NCBI GenBank assembly: GCA_964486825.1
Contig: CAZAQS010000015.1
Coordinates: forward strand, 1 to 38,098
Length of the DNA: 38,098 nucleotides
Origin: CAZAQS01 sp964486825
GTDB taxonomy: Bacteria; Chloroflexota; Anaerolineae; Anaerolineales; UBA4823
Reading direction: 5' to 3'
How positions within the stretch are numbered: position 1 is the stretch's first letter; every line of letters begins with the position of its first letter. The notes below the pieces were generated by a model. It was not told the DNA's origin and did not search any database. It saw only the letters and a list, made by a program, of their open reading frames with translations. Made by a program: the position numbers and the translations under genes. This document shows, one piece after another, positions 1 through 9,836 of the stretch.

Positions 1-53
1 CGACCCAGCACCTCATAGTGCACGGTTTGATCCTGAATGATTACAACGCTCAT
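1..53 (-). CDS. alpha/beta hydrolase, N-terminal fragment cut by window edge
   Basis: Only about 17 codons lie in the window. Reading leftward from the ATG at 53 (or the adjacent ATG at 56) gives a start ending in VHYEVLGR. This closely parallels the start of the complete hydrolase at 10472-11260, which reads VHYEVFGRGRP, the conserved strand before the oxyanion HG motif. An AGGGGA ribosome binding site lies directly upstream. The gene follows the response regulator stop by about 11 bases, so it is the next gene of the same operon. The catalytic residues are outside the window, so the family call rests on this short similarity alone. Confidence 0.6.
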   Translation of the reverse strand, partial: MSVVIIQDQTVHYEVLG

Positions 54-64
54 CATTCCCCTGT

Positions 65-442
65 TTATGTTTTTCCGAGTCGCTCCAGGTTGGCTCTTAC
101 CCTCTCGACAAGCTGGTCAGGTGAGAATGGTTTCAAGATATATTCCACCGCGCCTGCGTTTAAACCGGTCCTGATCTCGGACTCCTGGCCTTTTGCAGAC
201 AAGAACACAACTACCATATCCTTCAGGCTTTCTTCAGATTTCATTTTAATGCAGGCATCATAGCCGTCCATATGAGGCATCCGCACATCCAACAGCACCA
301 GATCCGGTTTTTCAGCCAGTGCGATCTGCACTGCTTCTTCGCCATTCGTCGCTTGGAGGACTTCGTAACCAGCGTAATTGAGGGTAAATGTGATCAGGTC
401 TCGGATATCCCTCTCATCCTCAGCAATTAATATTTTCGCCAT
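65..442 (-). CDS. single-domain response regulator (CheY-like receiver)
   Basis: A 125-residue stand-alone receiver domain with no output domain. The acidic pair E8/D9, the phospho-acceptor D52 in LLDVRMP, the switch residue in the FLSAK strand and the lysine of ILKPF are all present, so it should accept a phosphoryl group. It begins 45 bases after the giant histidine kinase stop, with an AAGGA site before its ATG, so the kinase is the likely phosphodonor. With no DNA-binding or enzymatic domain, it probably acts by protein-protein contact or as a relay. The annotation as a receiver is secure; its partner is inferred from position. Confidence 0.93.
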   Translation of the reverse strand: MAKILIAEDERDIRDLITFTLNYAGYEVLQATNGEEAVQIALAEKPDLVLLDVRMPHMDGYDACIKMKSEESLKDMVVVFLSAKGQESEIRTGLNAGAVEYILKPFSPDQLVERVRANLERLGKT

Positions 443-487
443 TCTTTATCCTTCCATTTTCCTGGATTGTTAAGGCTTACCGCAAGA

Positions 488-3400
488 TCATGGATTTTGG
501 CCTTCATATTCGGGTAAGGTGAAGGAAAAAACACTGCCTTCCCCATGTGTTCCACTGCTTTCTAACCAAATTTCGCCATGATGCATCTCTACCAGACGCT
601 GCACAATCGATAATCCCAATCCGGTTCCAGAAGTTGCTAATACAAGTGGATCTTCTCCCCGGTAAAAGCGATTAAAGATATGCGCCTGGTCTTTTGGGTC
701 TATCCCTATCCCTGAATCTTTCACGTTAATTTGAACCATGCCCTGCTTTGATTGCAATTGAACGATAATCTTGCCCTTCTCAGGTGTGTACAGGTAAGCA
801 TTATCGAGCAGGTTTCCAAGGATCTGAAGTACCCGTTCCCGGTCAGCGAGGACACAGGGAATACCTGGAGGAAGATCAGCCTCGATCTTTAAGGATCTTT
901 TTTCTACAATAGCCCGGTTTTTAAGATCATCCAGTGCTTTGCTGGCAGTTTCGTATAGATCCAACGGCTGAAGTGAAAGGATGACCCTGCCAGCCTCGAT
1001 CTGAGAGATGTCCAATAGGTCATTGACTAAAATCGCCAACCGTTCGGTATTGGATTTAACGATGGATAGATATTGAGCCTGTTTTTCCGTCATGCTACCG
1101 GCCGCACCCATGAGCAGGATTTCTACAAAGCCTTTGATCGAGGTCATAGGAGTGCGCAGCTCATGACTGACGGTAGCTACGAACTCGGATTTCAGCCGGT
1201 TTACTTCTACCTGGTGGCTAATATCTCGGAAGATCGAGACCGTACCGAGGAACTCATTATGTATATAGACTGGTGAGAGATGGACCGAAATAACCCTCCC
1301 GTCATCCAGCTCGATCCGTTCGGTGTAAAGCTCTTCAACCTGCCCAAACAGGGGTTTCTCCGACCAATGATGGATCGTCTCTACCCAGCTTTGAGCTGCC
1401 TTTCCAAACATACCTCTGAAGTGGTCGAGAGATTGGCCTGTGACTTGCTGCCGGGATAGTCCCAAAATCCGATCCGCTGAATGGTTGAATAATGTGATGA
1501 TGCGCTGCGCATCCGTTACCAGAACGCCGTCAGCAACTGCCTCCAATATCGCTTCCAGGCGGCTTGATTCCACGTGTTGAGAGCGCAACATATCTCCCAA
1601 GCGTTCTGCTTGATCGCGGATAAGATGGTATAGCTGTGAGTTGTTGATAGCTACAGCGATTTGTTTTGCAGTAGCCTGCACCAGCTCAAGTTGATCCGCG
1701 TTGAAGGCATTCTCTTCCTGATGATATAACAGTAGAGCTCCCAGGACTTCTTCTCCAATCTCAAGCGGGACAGCGATGGCGCTGCGATGGGTGGGGGGCT
1801 GGTCATCCAGTTTGAGCCAGCGCGGGTCTTGCCTCAGGTCGGAGATTAATGCCGGCTGCCGGTTTGTGATCACCCACCCTACCAAGCCTTCATTGGATTT
1901 GAGCGAGGTAGGCTGTCCCCCGTCCGGGATAATGTGGTTACCCAAAGAAGCTCGGAGGAAAAGCGACGCCTGGTCAGGTTGCAAGAGCATGATCAGGCTA
2001 TGTTGGGCGCCCATCTTTTCATTGATCAGTCCCAGGGTGCGGTGAAGTACCAGGTCCATATCCAAACTGGCAGAGAGTTGAGACATAATGCTGGTGAGGA
2101 TTTGGTTCCGCTCATATTGCCGGGCCAGTTGTAGGGTCCTATTCTCCACCCTTTTTTCCAAATCCGCGGCATGAGTCTGGACTTTGGAGAACAAGTGCGC
2201 GTTATCGAGTGCTACTGCCAGTTGGTTGGCAAGCTGAGTAACCAGGCGTACCTGCGACTCTCCGAAAAGATTGGGTGTCTCGCTTTGGACTGTTAGAACT
2301 CCCACCCCAATTCCACGTACCATTAAACGGATCCCCAGCCACGAGCGGACAGAGTCAGCGACCAGATCCGTAACCCAGGGCTTATCCAGCTCGTCCCTCA
2401 TCTCGTTGATCACCAGGCTTTGCTCTTGGGTGAGGATGTATTCAAACAATTCGGTGTTTTCAACGAGAGATGGCCCTCCCTCAAGTTGATTTTTATTTTC
2501 CAGCCTCTGCACAGTAAAGGCGGCCGAATCATCCTTGAGAAGGACCGCTGCCGATTGGATAGGCAACAATTCCGACAGTTTATTCAGAATGGTATCGATA
2601 AGCTGCTTTTGATCAAGCATCTGGGATAACTGGAATCCAATCTCAAAAAGGGCGCCCAGCTCGTTGCTTCTCTGGATTGTCTCAGAATATAGGAGCTGAG
2701 TCTCAGCGAATAAGCGGGCATTCTGGAGAGCGATAGAAGCCTGGTTACTAATCGTTTTGGCAAGCTCAATCTCGTCGGACGAGAACCGGTAAGGCTGGTC
2801 CACCTGTAATAAGAAAATTCCTTTTAGCTCGTTGGCGATAACCAAGGGGAGGCCGAATAGGGACCTGGTTGACCGGCTGGAAAAATACTCCGATAGGGGT
2901 TGCATTAACGCGGAGCCGTGCTCAGCCATTTCATTGTTGATATCCTCATTGAGATAAATGCTCAGCGACTCCCTAATATGGTCAAAAAGAGGCACACTGA
3001 CAAGTGTGCTTTTTGATGCTGGTGGGGGAGGGGGAATTTCGGTATTTATGATTGGCTGGTTGGATGATTCGAACAATATGGCTGAAATCGTCGAGCAATT
3101 GATCGAAGTGTACAGCTCCTGTGTGGTGACCTCTAAGATACGATCAGGATCCAGTGAGCTGCTCAATTCCATGGAAAGCCGGTTAAGCACCGTCAGGCGA
3201 TATGAGCGGCGGTCTAATTCCTGGGCCCGTTGCAAGCTTTCTTCGTAAAGGCGAGCATTTTCCAAGGCTACAGCGGCCTGCCCAGAAAACGTGGTGGCAG
3301 CTTGAATATGCTCAGCAGTGTAATAGCCCGCTTCCGATTTTTCTAAGGCAATGACACCGATCACGTTTCCCTTGGATAGAAGAGGCACTCCTAACCAGGA

Positions 3401-6400
3401 TAAATACGGGTGATCCGGGGAAGATGCGAAGCGCTCGTCCTGGCTTGTATCATCAATGCGGATTGGCTGCCCGGTGGTAACCATATCCTTAAATAGCCGG
3501 CTATCCTCTACTGCGACCGATAACCCTATCCGTTCTTCATGGTCTATAAATCCATGCGCGGCTCGGATGATAAGTCGGTCACTCTGCCGAATCCATAGAG
3601 CGCCAGTGTCATAGCGCAGGATGGTCTTTATCTCACCTAACAAAGATGAGATCAATTCGTCTGTTTGAAGACTTGATGTGATGGTAGCAGATACCCTTGT
3701 CAGGGTCTGGAGCTGGACAGCTCTTTGCTCAGAGGCCTGGAACAAGTGGGCATTTTCAAGCGTAAGGGCAGTCTGGTATGCCAGGGAGGAGGCGAGGTGT
3801 TGGTCTTCTAACCGGAAGGCGTTCGTAGTCTCGAAGTTTTCCAAGATTAATACACCAGCCGGTTGCGCGATGCGCGGCAATATCTTCCCTCGGGCATCCT
3901 GCTGTGGCAGGTGGCTCCCCCCCAGCGGAATGACAAGGCAAGACAGGGGCAAGCGACCCTCGGTGGCATCCCGGTAATACAGTAATTTCTCAGGAGCCAG
4001 GCTATAGTGCCTGGCAAAGTCGACAGAATCAACTTTTACAGGTGAACCACCTTCGAACGCCAAACCGGGCAATGCTTCTCCTGGACGGTAATGGATCTTG
4101 AGGATGGCTTCATTATCAATATATCCAGAGGCTAGCTGAGGAACCAGGCTCTCTTTTTTCGGATCCCATATTGCCACAACACAGGCGTTTGCCCCGGGTA
4201 TGACTTTTAAGACGCTTCCGATGAAAGTATGCAGAATGCTTGCCGGTTCGAGGCTGCTGATCTCCTTGCTAAATTCCAAAAGCGAGTTGACCTCCTGTAA
4301 GCGGCGTTCTGTTTCTTCGACTAGTCGCAAGCTCTCCATGGGTATGGCTACCTGCGTCGATAGGGTTGAGAAAAGTTGTTCATCCTCGGTGGTGAAAGGA
4401 GGTAAAGCATCGCTACTGATCGCCAGAACTGCCCCCAATGGAACCCCAGGCCCATTCTTGTTTTCCCTCTGAAGCCTGGAAACTTGATCGGGAATTGCCA
4501 GGCATATGAAAGCCTTAGCATTGAGTGACTGAAGGAGAGGGGATTTCAGCCATTCTGGTCTTTGCTCGAGGTCCGAGACCAGGATGTTTTTTCCAAATTG
4601 GATACAGTGACGCAGGGGATTGCGTTGCCCAAGTTGGGTTTCTAACTGGGCAACTGGCTGGTTGGAGCCCAGTGCTGCCAACAAATGGGGCTCCCCTTTG
4701 GCGGGTATGGCAACCAGGGCACTGTCCATATCCATCCTTGCAATCACTTCTCGCCCCAGTGCTACCAGGATCTCATCCCGGCTAGATTGGCGAGATACGA
4801 TGCTGGCAATTTCCAGGCTTGCCTGTATCCTGCGGGTCCTCAGTTTCAAGTCTTGATGGGAGATGTCAGGTTCAATTCCCTTTTGTACCAGTGTTCCGAA
4901 ATCAGTGCCTCCTGCACCAGCAATTCCTATTGCGATTGCTGCTTGGGTAGCCATGGTTTGGGCGATTTCCATTGCTGTCTGGTCGAAAAAATTGGCTTGA
5001 GGGGAATGTAAGTGGATCAGACCGATGACTTCTCCCCGCCGCAGAATCGGAGCCAACAGTGCAGACCGGATTCCGGTATGAGGCGTTGTTGTCGCTTTTT
5101 CTCCTGAAACAAGGGATTTTTCGTCAAATAGGACTACCTGCCGTTGCTGTAAAACGCTAAGCTCAAGCTGCGAAAGGGATCCTGAATGTTGCTCGCCAAT
5201 CTGCAGATAGATTTCCGGAGGGCTATCGTAATTCTTGCCATGATTTATCATCAGGATATTGCCACAGCTAGCGTGGGTGATCAGCAGGATTTCATCAAAT
5301 ATCCGTTTGAGCAAGTGTTCAAGGTTAGGGGACGTATTCAGCTCCCTGCCGATACGGGTTACTGCGTTAAGCTCATCCACTCGCTTACGTAAACTTTCAT
5401 CTGTTTGAGCTGCCAGGGTAGATTGTTCGATTGCACCGGCAAGTTGCCCGGCAGTTGTATCGACCAGTGTCAGATCATTGCGGTCAAAAAAATTTTCATT
5501 TTGACTTGCGAGCATGATCTGTCCTACGTTTCGATCGCGAATAATCAGTGGGACGTTGACCAGGGACCGGGCCTGGAGCAAGTTGAGGAAGGAATGGTAA
5601 TAGGATGGAATATTTGGATCACTCCCGACATCTCCACTGATCAAAGGTCGTAAATGAGGCTGTCCCTCCTCATCCCGCGTGGAAGCTAAATGGATAGAAA
5701 TCCTGCCAAGGCTGTTGACCGTTTCAGGGGTTATACCAAAGAGAGATGGCTTATGTAGCCTCAGCTCTCCCACTCTTTCTTCTAAGAGGAAGAGAGCTCC
5801 AATATCGGCTTTGAGAAGGCGCGCCATGTCTTTGATAGAAAACTCCAGTATCTCATCCAATGTTGCCGCTGACCTGGTAAGGCCGGCAATCCGCCTTAAG
5901 GTCTCTGACCTTTGAGCGCGAGATTGGCTTTGGTGAACCAGCATGGCATTCTCGATGGTAATGGCGGCCTGCCCGGCAACAATCGAGAGCAGGCGCAGGT
6001 CGTCCTTATCAAATGGAGATCCATCAAGCTTATCCGCCACTTGCAGGTATCCCAGCATCTTTCCACCCGAAGAGAGAGGCGTCAGGACGGTGTTTAGAAT
6101 CCCGGCAGCCTGGGCGCGGGAATCAAGCTCGAGCGCCTCCAGCCGGGGGTCTTGCGGGGCATTGTTCGTTACGATGGTCTCTTGTGAAAGCAGGATTTTT
6201 TCACCTTCACTATTCGGGGGTATGTTCGCGTGGAAGAGCTCGATAAACTGGGGGGGAATACCCATAAATGGGATCTGGGCGTCAAGGCTATGCTGTCCTT
6301 CATCGTAGATCCAGAAACCAATGACGACCACATCCAATAAAGGTTCAATGCTTTCTACGAGACGGTTGAACAGGTCTTTCGAGTCCCTAAATGCGCCGAC

Positions 6401-7450
6401 CGCGTGGGCTAGCTGTGATAAACCAGTCAGCTCGAGGACTCTACTCTGTTGGCGGTGGTAAAGGATGGCGTTGTTTAATGCCACGGAAGCATGCCCAGAG
6501 ATCATTTCTAGGACTTCCAGGTCACTCAGGGAAAAGGCCTCTTTGTTTAGGGAACATAACTCTACCGTTCCAACCAACTCACCCGCCACGATCAAGGGCA
6601 ACCCCAGGTAAGAATTGAAATTGAAGCTGGAGCGATCGATATCACGGCGAAGGGTGCGGTCTTCTCGTATATCGGTTATTAGAAGAGGTTGGCGTTCCGA
6701 TATCAAGTAACCAGGGTAATCCTCTCCGGCAGTAAACCTTTGAGTGGCTTTCTCAAAAATGCGCTCATCATTGCTTGTTTCAATGAAGTGGTAAGGGATT
6801 AAATATTCGTTTTCTGGATCCCAAACAGAGATTCTTGGAAAATCACATGGCACGAGCCGCTCGATGCTCTCGAGAATGCTTTTTAAGGTGGATTCAAGAT
6901 CCAGATTGGCTGCCATCGTCTGGCTGAGCTCAATGAAGGTCTTGATCGTGCGGTCAGCGGGGGCGCCGTCATGAGAAGTCAGCGCGCGGATTTCAGGCCG
7001 GTGGAGTGAAAGGAGCATCGCACTATCCCCATCATAAGGGATATCGATTGACGACGCATCCACATATGTACCGTTTATCGAGATATGTGCCTGCCCTTGC
7101 ATAGCGCATAGGCTGAGGAAGGCATCGCTAGGACGTGTTCGCCGCACCAATCGTTCCAGGTTTGGTCTTTGAGATGAAAAACCAAACAGGTCACGAGCCG
7201 CCTGGTTGATAAAAACTACTCGACCTCCTCTTTTGACGAGCAGAACGCCATCGTGTACATCTGTTCCTGGCTGAGGGTTAAGGACTTGAGAGCGGCGCGG
7301 ATCAAGGCCTCGATTTCGTTGGATGAATCGAGTAAACCAGATTGTCGGCAAGGCAATTGCTATACCCAGAAGGAGTCCAACAATGCCTAGTAATTCCGGA
7401 GTGAGTTGAGACATTAATTTTGGAAGTGGCCTGTCAACGGACACTGCCAC
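488..7450 (-). CDS. giant membrane-anchored PAS/multi-GAF histidine kinase
   Basis: A 2,320-residue sensor kinase. Visible order: one transmembrane segment (about residues 18-40), a PAS domain (65-150), about ten consecutive GAF domains (roughly 170-1965), each ending in a similar ALxNAxLY-type helix that leads into the next, a second PAS domain (1975-2085), HisKA with phospho-acceptor H2096 in VSHELRTP, and HATPase_c with NLLDNA, DSGIGID and GTGLGLS boxes. GAF domains bind small ligands or act as dimer spacers; no ligand can be read from the sequence. It lies between a GGDEF response regulator and a single receiver, both likely partners. The listed start is GTG with no clear ribosome binding site; the ATG at 7414 is an alternative and keeps the membrane segment. 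Kinases of this architecture usually have one to five GAF domains. Confidence 0.93.
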   Translation of the reverse strand: MAVSVDRPLPKLMSQLTPELLGIVGLLLGIAIALPTIWFTRFIQRNRGLDPRRSQVLNPQPGTDVHDGVLLVKRGGRVVFINQAARDLFGFSSQRPNLERLVRRTRPSDAFLSLCAMQGQAHISINGTYVDASSIDIPYDGDSAMLLSLHRPEIRALTSHDGAPADRTIKTFIELSQTMAANLDLESTLKSILESIERLVPCDFPRISVWDPENEYLIPYHFIETSNDERIFEKATQRFTAGEDYPGYLISERQPLLITDIREDRTLRRDIDRSSFNFNSYLGLPLIVAGELVGTVELCSLNKEAFSLSDLEVLEMISGHASVALNNAILYHRQQSRVLELTGLSQLAHAVGAFRDSKDLFNRLVESIEPLLDVVVIGFWIYDEGQHSLDAQIPFMGIPPQFIELFHANIPPNSEGEKILLSQETIVTNNAPQDPRLEALELDSRAQAAGILNTVLTPLSSGGKMLGYLQVADKLDGSPFDKDDLRLLSIVAGQAAITIENAMLVHQSQSRAQRSETLRRIAGLTRSAATLDEILEFSIKDMARLLKADIGALFLLEERVGELRLHKPSLFGITPETVNSLGRISIHLASTRDEEGQPHLRPLISGDVGSDPNIPSYYHSFLNLLQARSLVNVPLIIRDRNVGQIMLASQNENFFDRNDLTLVDTTAGQLAGAIEQSTLAAQTDESLRKRVDELNAVTRIGRELNTSPNLEHLLKRIFDEILLITHASCGNILMINHGKNYDSPPEIYLQIGEQHSGSLSQLELSVLQQRQVVLFDEKSLVSGEKATTTPHTGIRSALLAPILRRGEVIGLIHLHSPQANFFDQTAMEIAQTMATQAAIAIGIAGAGGTDFGTLVQKGIEPDISHQDLKLRTRRIQASLEIASIVSRQSSRDEILVALGREVIARMDMDSALVAIPAKGEPHLLAALGSNQPVAQLETQLGQRNPLRHCIQFGKNILVSDLEQRPEWLKSPLLQSLNAKAFICLAIPDQVSRLQRENKNGPGVPLGAVLAISSDALPPFTTEDEQLFSTLSTQVAIPMESLRLVEETERRLQEVNSLLEFSKEISSLEPASILHTFIGSVLKVIPGANACVVAIWDPKKESLVPQLASGYIDNEAILKIHYRPGEALPGLAFEGGSPVKVDSVDFARHYSLAPEKLLYYRDATEGRLPLSCLVIPLGGSHLPQQDARGKILPRIAQPAGVLILENFETTNAFRLEDQHLASSLAYQTALTLENAHLFQASEQRAVQLQTLTRVSATITSSLQTDELISSLLGEIKTILRYDTGALWIRQSDRLIIRAAHGFIDHEERIGLSVAVEDSRLFKDMVTTGQPIRIDDTSQDERFASSPDHPYLSWLGVPLLSKGNVIGVIALEKSEAGYYTAEHIQAATTFSGQAAVALENARLYEESLQRAQELDRRSYRLTVLNRLSMELSSSLDPDRILEVTTQELYTSINCSTISAILFESSNQPIINTEIPPPPPASKSTLVSVPLFDHIRESLSIYLNEDINNEMAEHGSALMQPLSEYFSSRSTRSLFGLPLVIANELKGIFLLQVDQPYRFSSDEIELAKTISNQASIALQNARLFAETQLLYSETIQRSNELGALFEIGFQLSQMLDQKQLIDTILNKLSELLPIQSAAVLLKDDSAAFTVQRLENKNQLEGGPSLVENTELFEYILTQEQSLVINEMRDELDKPWVTDLVADSVRSWLGIRLMVRGIGVGVLTVQSETPNLFGESQVRLVTQLANQLAVALDNAHLFSKVQTHAADLEKRVENRTLQLARQYERNQILTSIMSQLSASLDMDLVLHRTLGLINEKMGAQHSLIMLLQPDQASLFLRASLGNHIIPDGGQPTSLKSNEGLVGWVITNRQPALISDLRQDPRWLKLDDQPPTHRSAIAVPLEIGEEVLGALLLYHQEENAFNADQLELVQATAKQIAVAINNSQLYHLIRDQAERLGDMLRSQHVESSRLEAILEAVADGVLVTDAQRIITLFNHSADRILGLSRQQVTGQSLDHFRGMFGKAAQSWVETIHHWSEKPLFGQVEELYTERIELDDGRVISVHLSPVYIHNEFLGTVSIFRDISHQVEVNRLKSEFVATVSHELRTPMTSIKGFVEILLMGAAGSMTEKQAQYLSIVKSNTERLAILVNDLLDISQIEAGRVILSLQPLDLYETASKALDDLKNRAIVEKRSLKIEADLPPGIPCVLADRERVLQILGNLLDNAYLYTPEKGKIIVQLQSKQGMVQINVKDSGIGIDPKDQAHIFNRFYRGEDPLVLATSGTGLGLSIVQRLVEMHHGEIWLESSGTHGEGSVFSFTLPEYEGQNP

Positions 7451-7473
7451 TTGCTAAGCTTCGATATCCGTAA

Positions 7474-8364
7474 TCAAACAGCTTTCTGCCGGCGTGCCTC
7501 AGCAGCCAGCTCTGTGATCTCACGGATATCGGAAAACTGGTATTGGGAGGGAGAGACAGTCCCGATTGCCAGTGTCATCAATGGAATATCATCCGTTTTT
7601 CCACTCGGGTCGGAGGTGGTGATGAAACCACGCTCGCGGTCCATGAAATTGTAATGGGTGAGGACTTCTTCCTGGAAGCGTGCTTTCAATTTTTGCTGGA
7701 CTGTGGTTGCAGCTTCTTCACTGGTAACAATTATAAAATTATCACCACCTGCATGGCCTAGAAAATCACTGACGGTGCCTAACTCGTCGACTACCTCGTT
7801 CAGTAACACGGCTGTGAACCTGATCAAGTCATCTGCGGCGACAAAACCATACACCTCTTTAAATGGTTCATAATGGTTGATGCGAATATCCATCAAAGCC
7901 CAATTGCTGCGGCGGATGACCTGGCGAAGCTGGTCTTCGATAATCCGCCCGGCAGGCAGGCCTGATCGGGGATCTGTCAGGCTTTGTTGCTCGGCACGGG
8001 TGATTGCCCGTTGGGTACGCAATTTTANNNNNNNNNNGTCGAATGGCTTGGTGATATAGTCATCAGCGCCAAGCTCGAATCCTTGCAGCTTATCACTACG
8101 TTCATCCTTTTGTGTCAGGAAGATAATGGGGACATGGCTGGTGCGGGTATTGGTCCGTAAAATCCTGCATACCTCAAAGCCATCGATATCGGGCAGCATG
8201 ATATCCAATATGATCAAGTGGGGCATGTTTAGGCGTGTTTTTTCCAGTGCGATCGAACCGCGCAAGGCAGTATCTACCTCGTACCCTTGACCTGTGAAGT
8301 AGATCCTCAACATATTCGAGATATCCTTGTCATCCTCAACAATTAGCAAGCGAGTTTTACTCAT
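7474..8364 (-). CDS. response regulator with degenerate GGDEF domain (contains assembly gap)
   Basis: The N-terminal receiver (about residues 1-120) has acidic E10/D11/D12, phospho-acceptor D54 in LDIMLPD and lysine in TKPFD. The C-terminal half resembles a diguanylate cyclase, but the signature reads GGDNF instead of GG[DE]EF and the upstream TGLPN motif is SGLPAG, so catalysis is doubtful; a c-di-GMP binding or structural role is as likely. Ten Ns at 8028-8037 remove four codons just after TKPFD. The frame is intact on both sides and receivers of this type usually have about four residues there, so the gap length is probably right. AGGAGG lies 6 bases before the ATG. The stop is 23 bases from the kinase start. 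Confidence 0.88.
   Translation of the reverse strand: MSKTRLLIVEDDKDISNMLRIYFTGQGYEVDTALRGSIALEKTRLNMPHLIILDIMLPDIDGFEVCRILRTNTRTSHVPIIFLTQKDERSDKLQGFELGADDYITKPFDXXXXKLRTQRAITRAEQQSLTDPRSGLPAGRIIEDQLRQVIRRSNWALMDIRINHYEPFKEVYGFVAADDLIRFTAVLLNEVVDELGTVSDFLGHAGGDNFIIVTSEEAATTVQQKLKARFQEEVLTHYNFMDRERGFITTSDPSGKTDDIPLMTLAIGTVSPSQYQFSDIREITELAAEARRQKAV
8028..8037. other. run of 10 N (assembly gap)
   Basis: Ten unknown bases inside the receiver/GGDEF gene. The reading frame continues across if the gap length is 10, which suggests the join is real, but exact sequence and length are unknown. Confidence 0.99.
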
Positions 8365-8477
8365 ATCGGCCTCCTGGCTACTGCCGTCTTTCCTGATACA
8401 CTTTTTTTACTTCCTGAGCAAAATCCACACTCATCTCCCTAGCCAAATCGCAAATCGAACCGGTCATTGGATCGACA

Positions 8478-9776
8478 TTACCACGCAATTTCCTCCAGTT
8501 CACCTGGCCGCGGGTACAGGCGGGGATGGAGGTTATTGAACCGCAAGGGATGGTGATCGCTGTTTTCATAAAATACATCTCGGTCGATGACACGCCGCTC
8601 AGGTGAGGCAAATAAGACCACATCCGATTCGATCGTACGGGCTGGGAAAAAGACCATCCCTGCCCCTAGCCGGCAATTATGACCCACGCAACCACCCAGG
8701 ACAGGACGATTGGCGGGTTGTAATTGCCCATTCCCGTCCAGCGCACGGATAGGAGCCGGGAGAAGATTGTAATCTGTAAACGTCGAGCCAGCCCCTATGA
8801 AGGTGTTCCGTCCAACAACGCACATTTGCAAACACGCGTTTTGTGCGACCATGCTGTTTTCCATCATTGTGCTCATAAACAAGGCGGCCCGGAATGGCAG
8901 GAATGCTCCATCGCCGATCACTGAGAGCATCAGCTGGCAGCCTTGTGAAATATTCACATTATCTCCGATAATACAATTTTCTATGACAGCGCCCGCTCCT
9001 ATCGTGACGTTATTGCCAATGGTCGTTGGCCCATGGATGATGGCGTGTGGATCGATCACACAATTATTCCCAATCTTGACTACCTCGGAACATTCAAGGA
9101 CCTGCCTTCCCTCGTACATGGCTTTAAAGAAGACACGAAGCTTAAATAGTGGATCTTTTTCAAGGCGTTCCTCAAAGCGGCCCCCCCGAGTAAATAATCC
9201 AAAAACAACATCGGCGATGAAAATATGAACCCAGGAATCGATTGCCAGCAGGCTGCGTAAAGGGACTTGAAAAACCAGGTCACCTTGCTCGTATGCCATA
9301 TAGCTTGGTACATGGTAATAACCGGCTTCGGTGGTTAGCAAGTCGATGATGAGCGGTTCCGCTTCGGGCTGTGGGCCATTTGGGTAATACCACAGATCTG
9401 CCAGGAATAAGTCGCCCACCTGTGTGTAGGAAGTGCTCAAAGGTAGGGCATGTTCTCTGAAAGCAAGGTCTTCCTGAGAAAAGGCCGCCCGGCATGCGCA
9501 ACCGCGGCTTTTAGCTTCTTCCAGGAATGTTTTTATGTATTCAGAATCAAAGAAAAGGTTGTCACGATATAAAAGGCAGGCTTCACTGATCTCAGGTAAA
9601 GGGGCATCGTAGGGAAGCTCCAATTCAGAGCTTGTATATGGTGCGAGTATATCGCGCTGGCTCAGCCAGAGGGGCTTATTTTGGATACGCAGATCACGAG
9701 CGCGTTCATTGAATGGGCGGAGATAGCGGGGGTCTTGGAGGATGATTTTTAGCATGTCAACCCAGAGTTTCTGCAT
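8478..9776 (-). CDS. left-handed beta-helix (hexapeptide repeat) protein, GlmU-C-terminus-like
   Basis: 432 residues. From about residue 225 to 400 it shows hexapeptide repeats typical of acyltransferase-type left-handed beta helices (for example IGNNVTIGAGAVIENCIIG and IGAGSTF), resembling the C-terminal half of sugar-phosphate nucleotidyltransferases such as GlmU. The first 220 residues lack the nucleotidyltransferase signature (no GxGTRM/L-type motif) and match nothing I can name, so neither uridylyl- nor acetyl-transfer is claimed. I chose the ATG at 9776; the frame extends two codons upstream to a TTG. It sits between the V4R gene and the response regulator, which ties it to the signalling operon by position only. 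Confidence 0.75.
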   Translation of the reverse strand: MQKLWVDMLKIILQDPRYLRPFNERARDLRIQNKPLWLSQRDILAPYTSSELELPYDAPLPEISEACLLYRDNLFFDSEYIKTFLEEAKSRGCACRAAFSQEDLAFREHALPLSTSYTQVGDLFLADLWYYPNGPQPEAEPLIIDLLTTEAGYYHVPSYMAYEQGDLVFQVPLRSLLAIDSWVHIFIADVVFGLFTRGGRFEERLEKDPLFKLRVFFKAMYEGRQVLECSEVVKIGNNCVIDPHAIIHGPTTIGNNVTIGAGAVIENCIIGDNVNISQGCQLMLSVIGDGAFLPFRAALFMSTMMENSMVAQNACLQMCVVGRNTFIGAGSTFTDYNLLPAPIRALDGNGQLQPANRPVLGGCVGHNCRLGAGMVFFPARTIESDVVLFASPERRVIDRDVFYENSDHHPLRFNNLHPRLYPRPGELEEIAW

Positions 9777-9836
9777 AGGCAAAAGGGCCTGCCTGTCCTC
9801 CGGAAAGATTCGGATAAATCTGCGACTCTTCCGAGG

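Noticed and set aside
8378..8467. 29-codon open frame between the beta-helix gene and the response regulator
   Set aside because: No ribosome binding site and no recognisable sequence; it fits chance in a 113-base gap.
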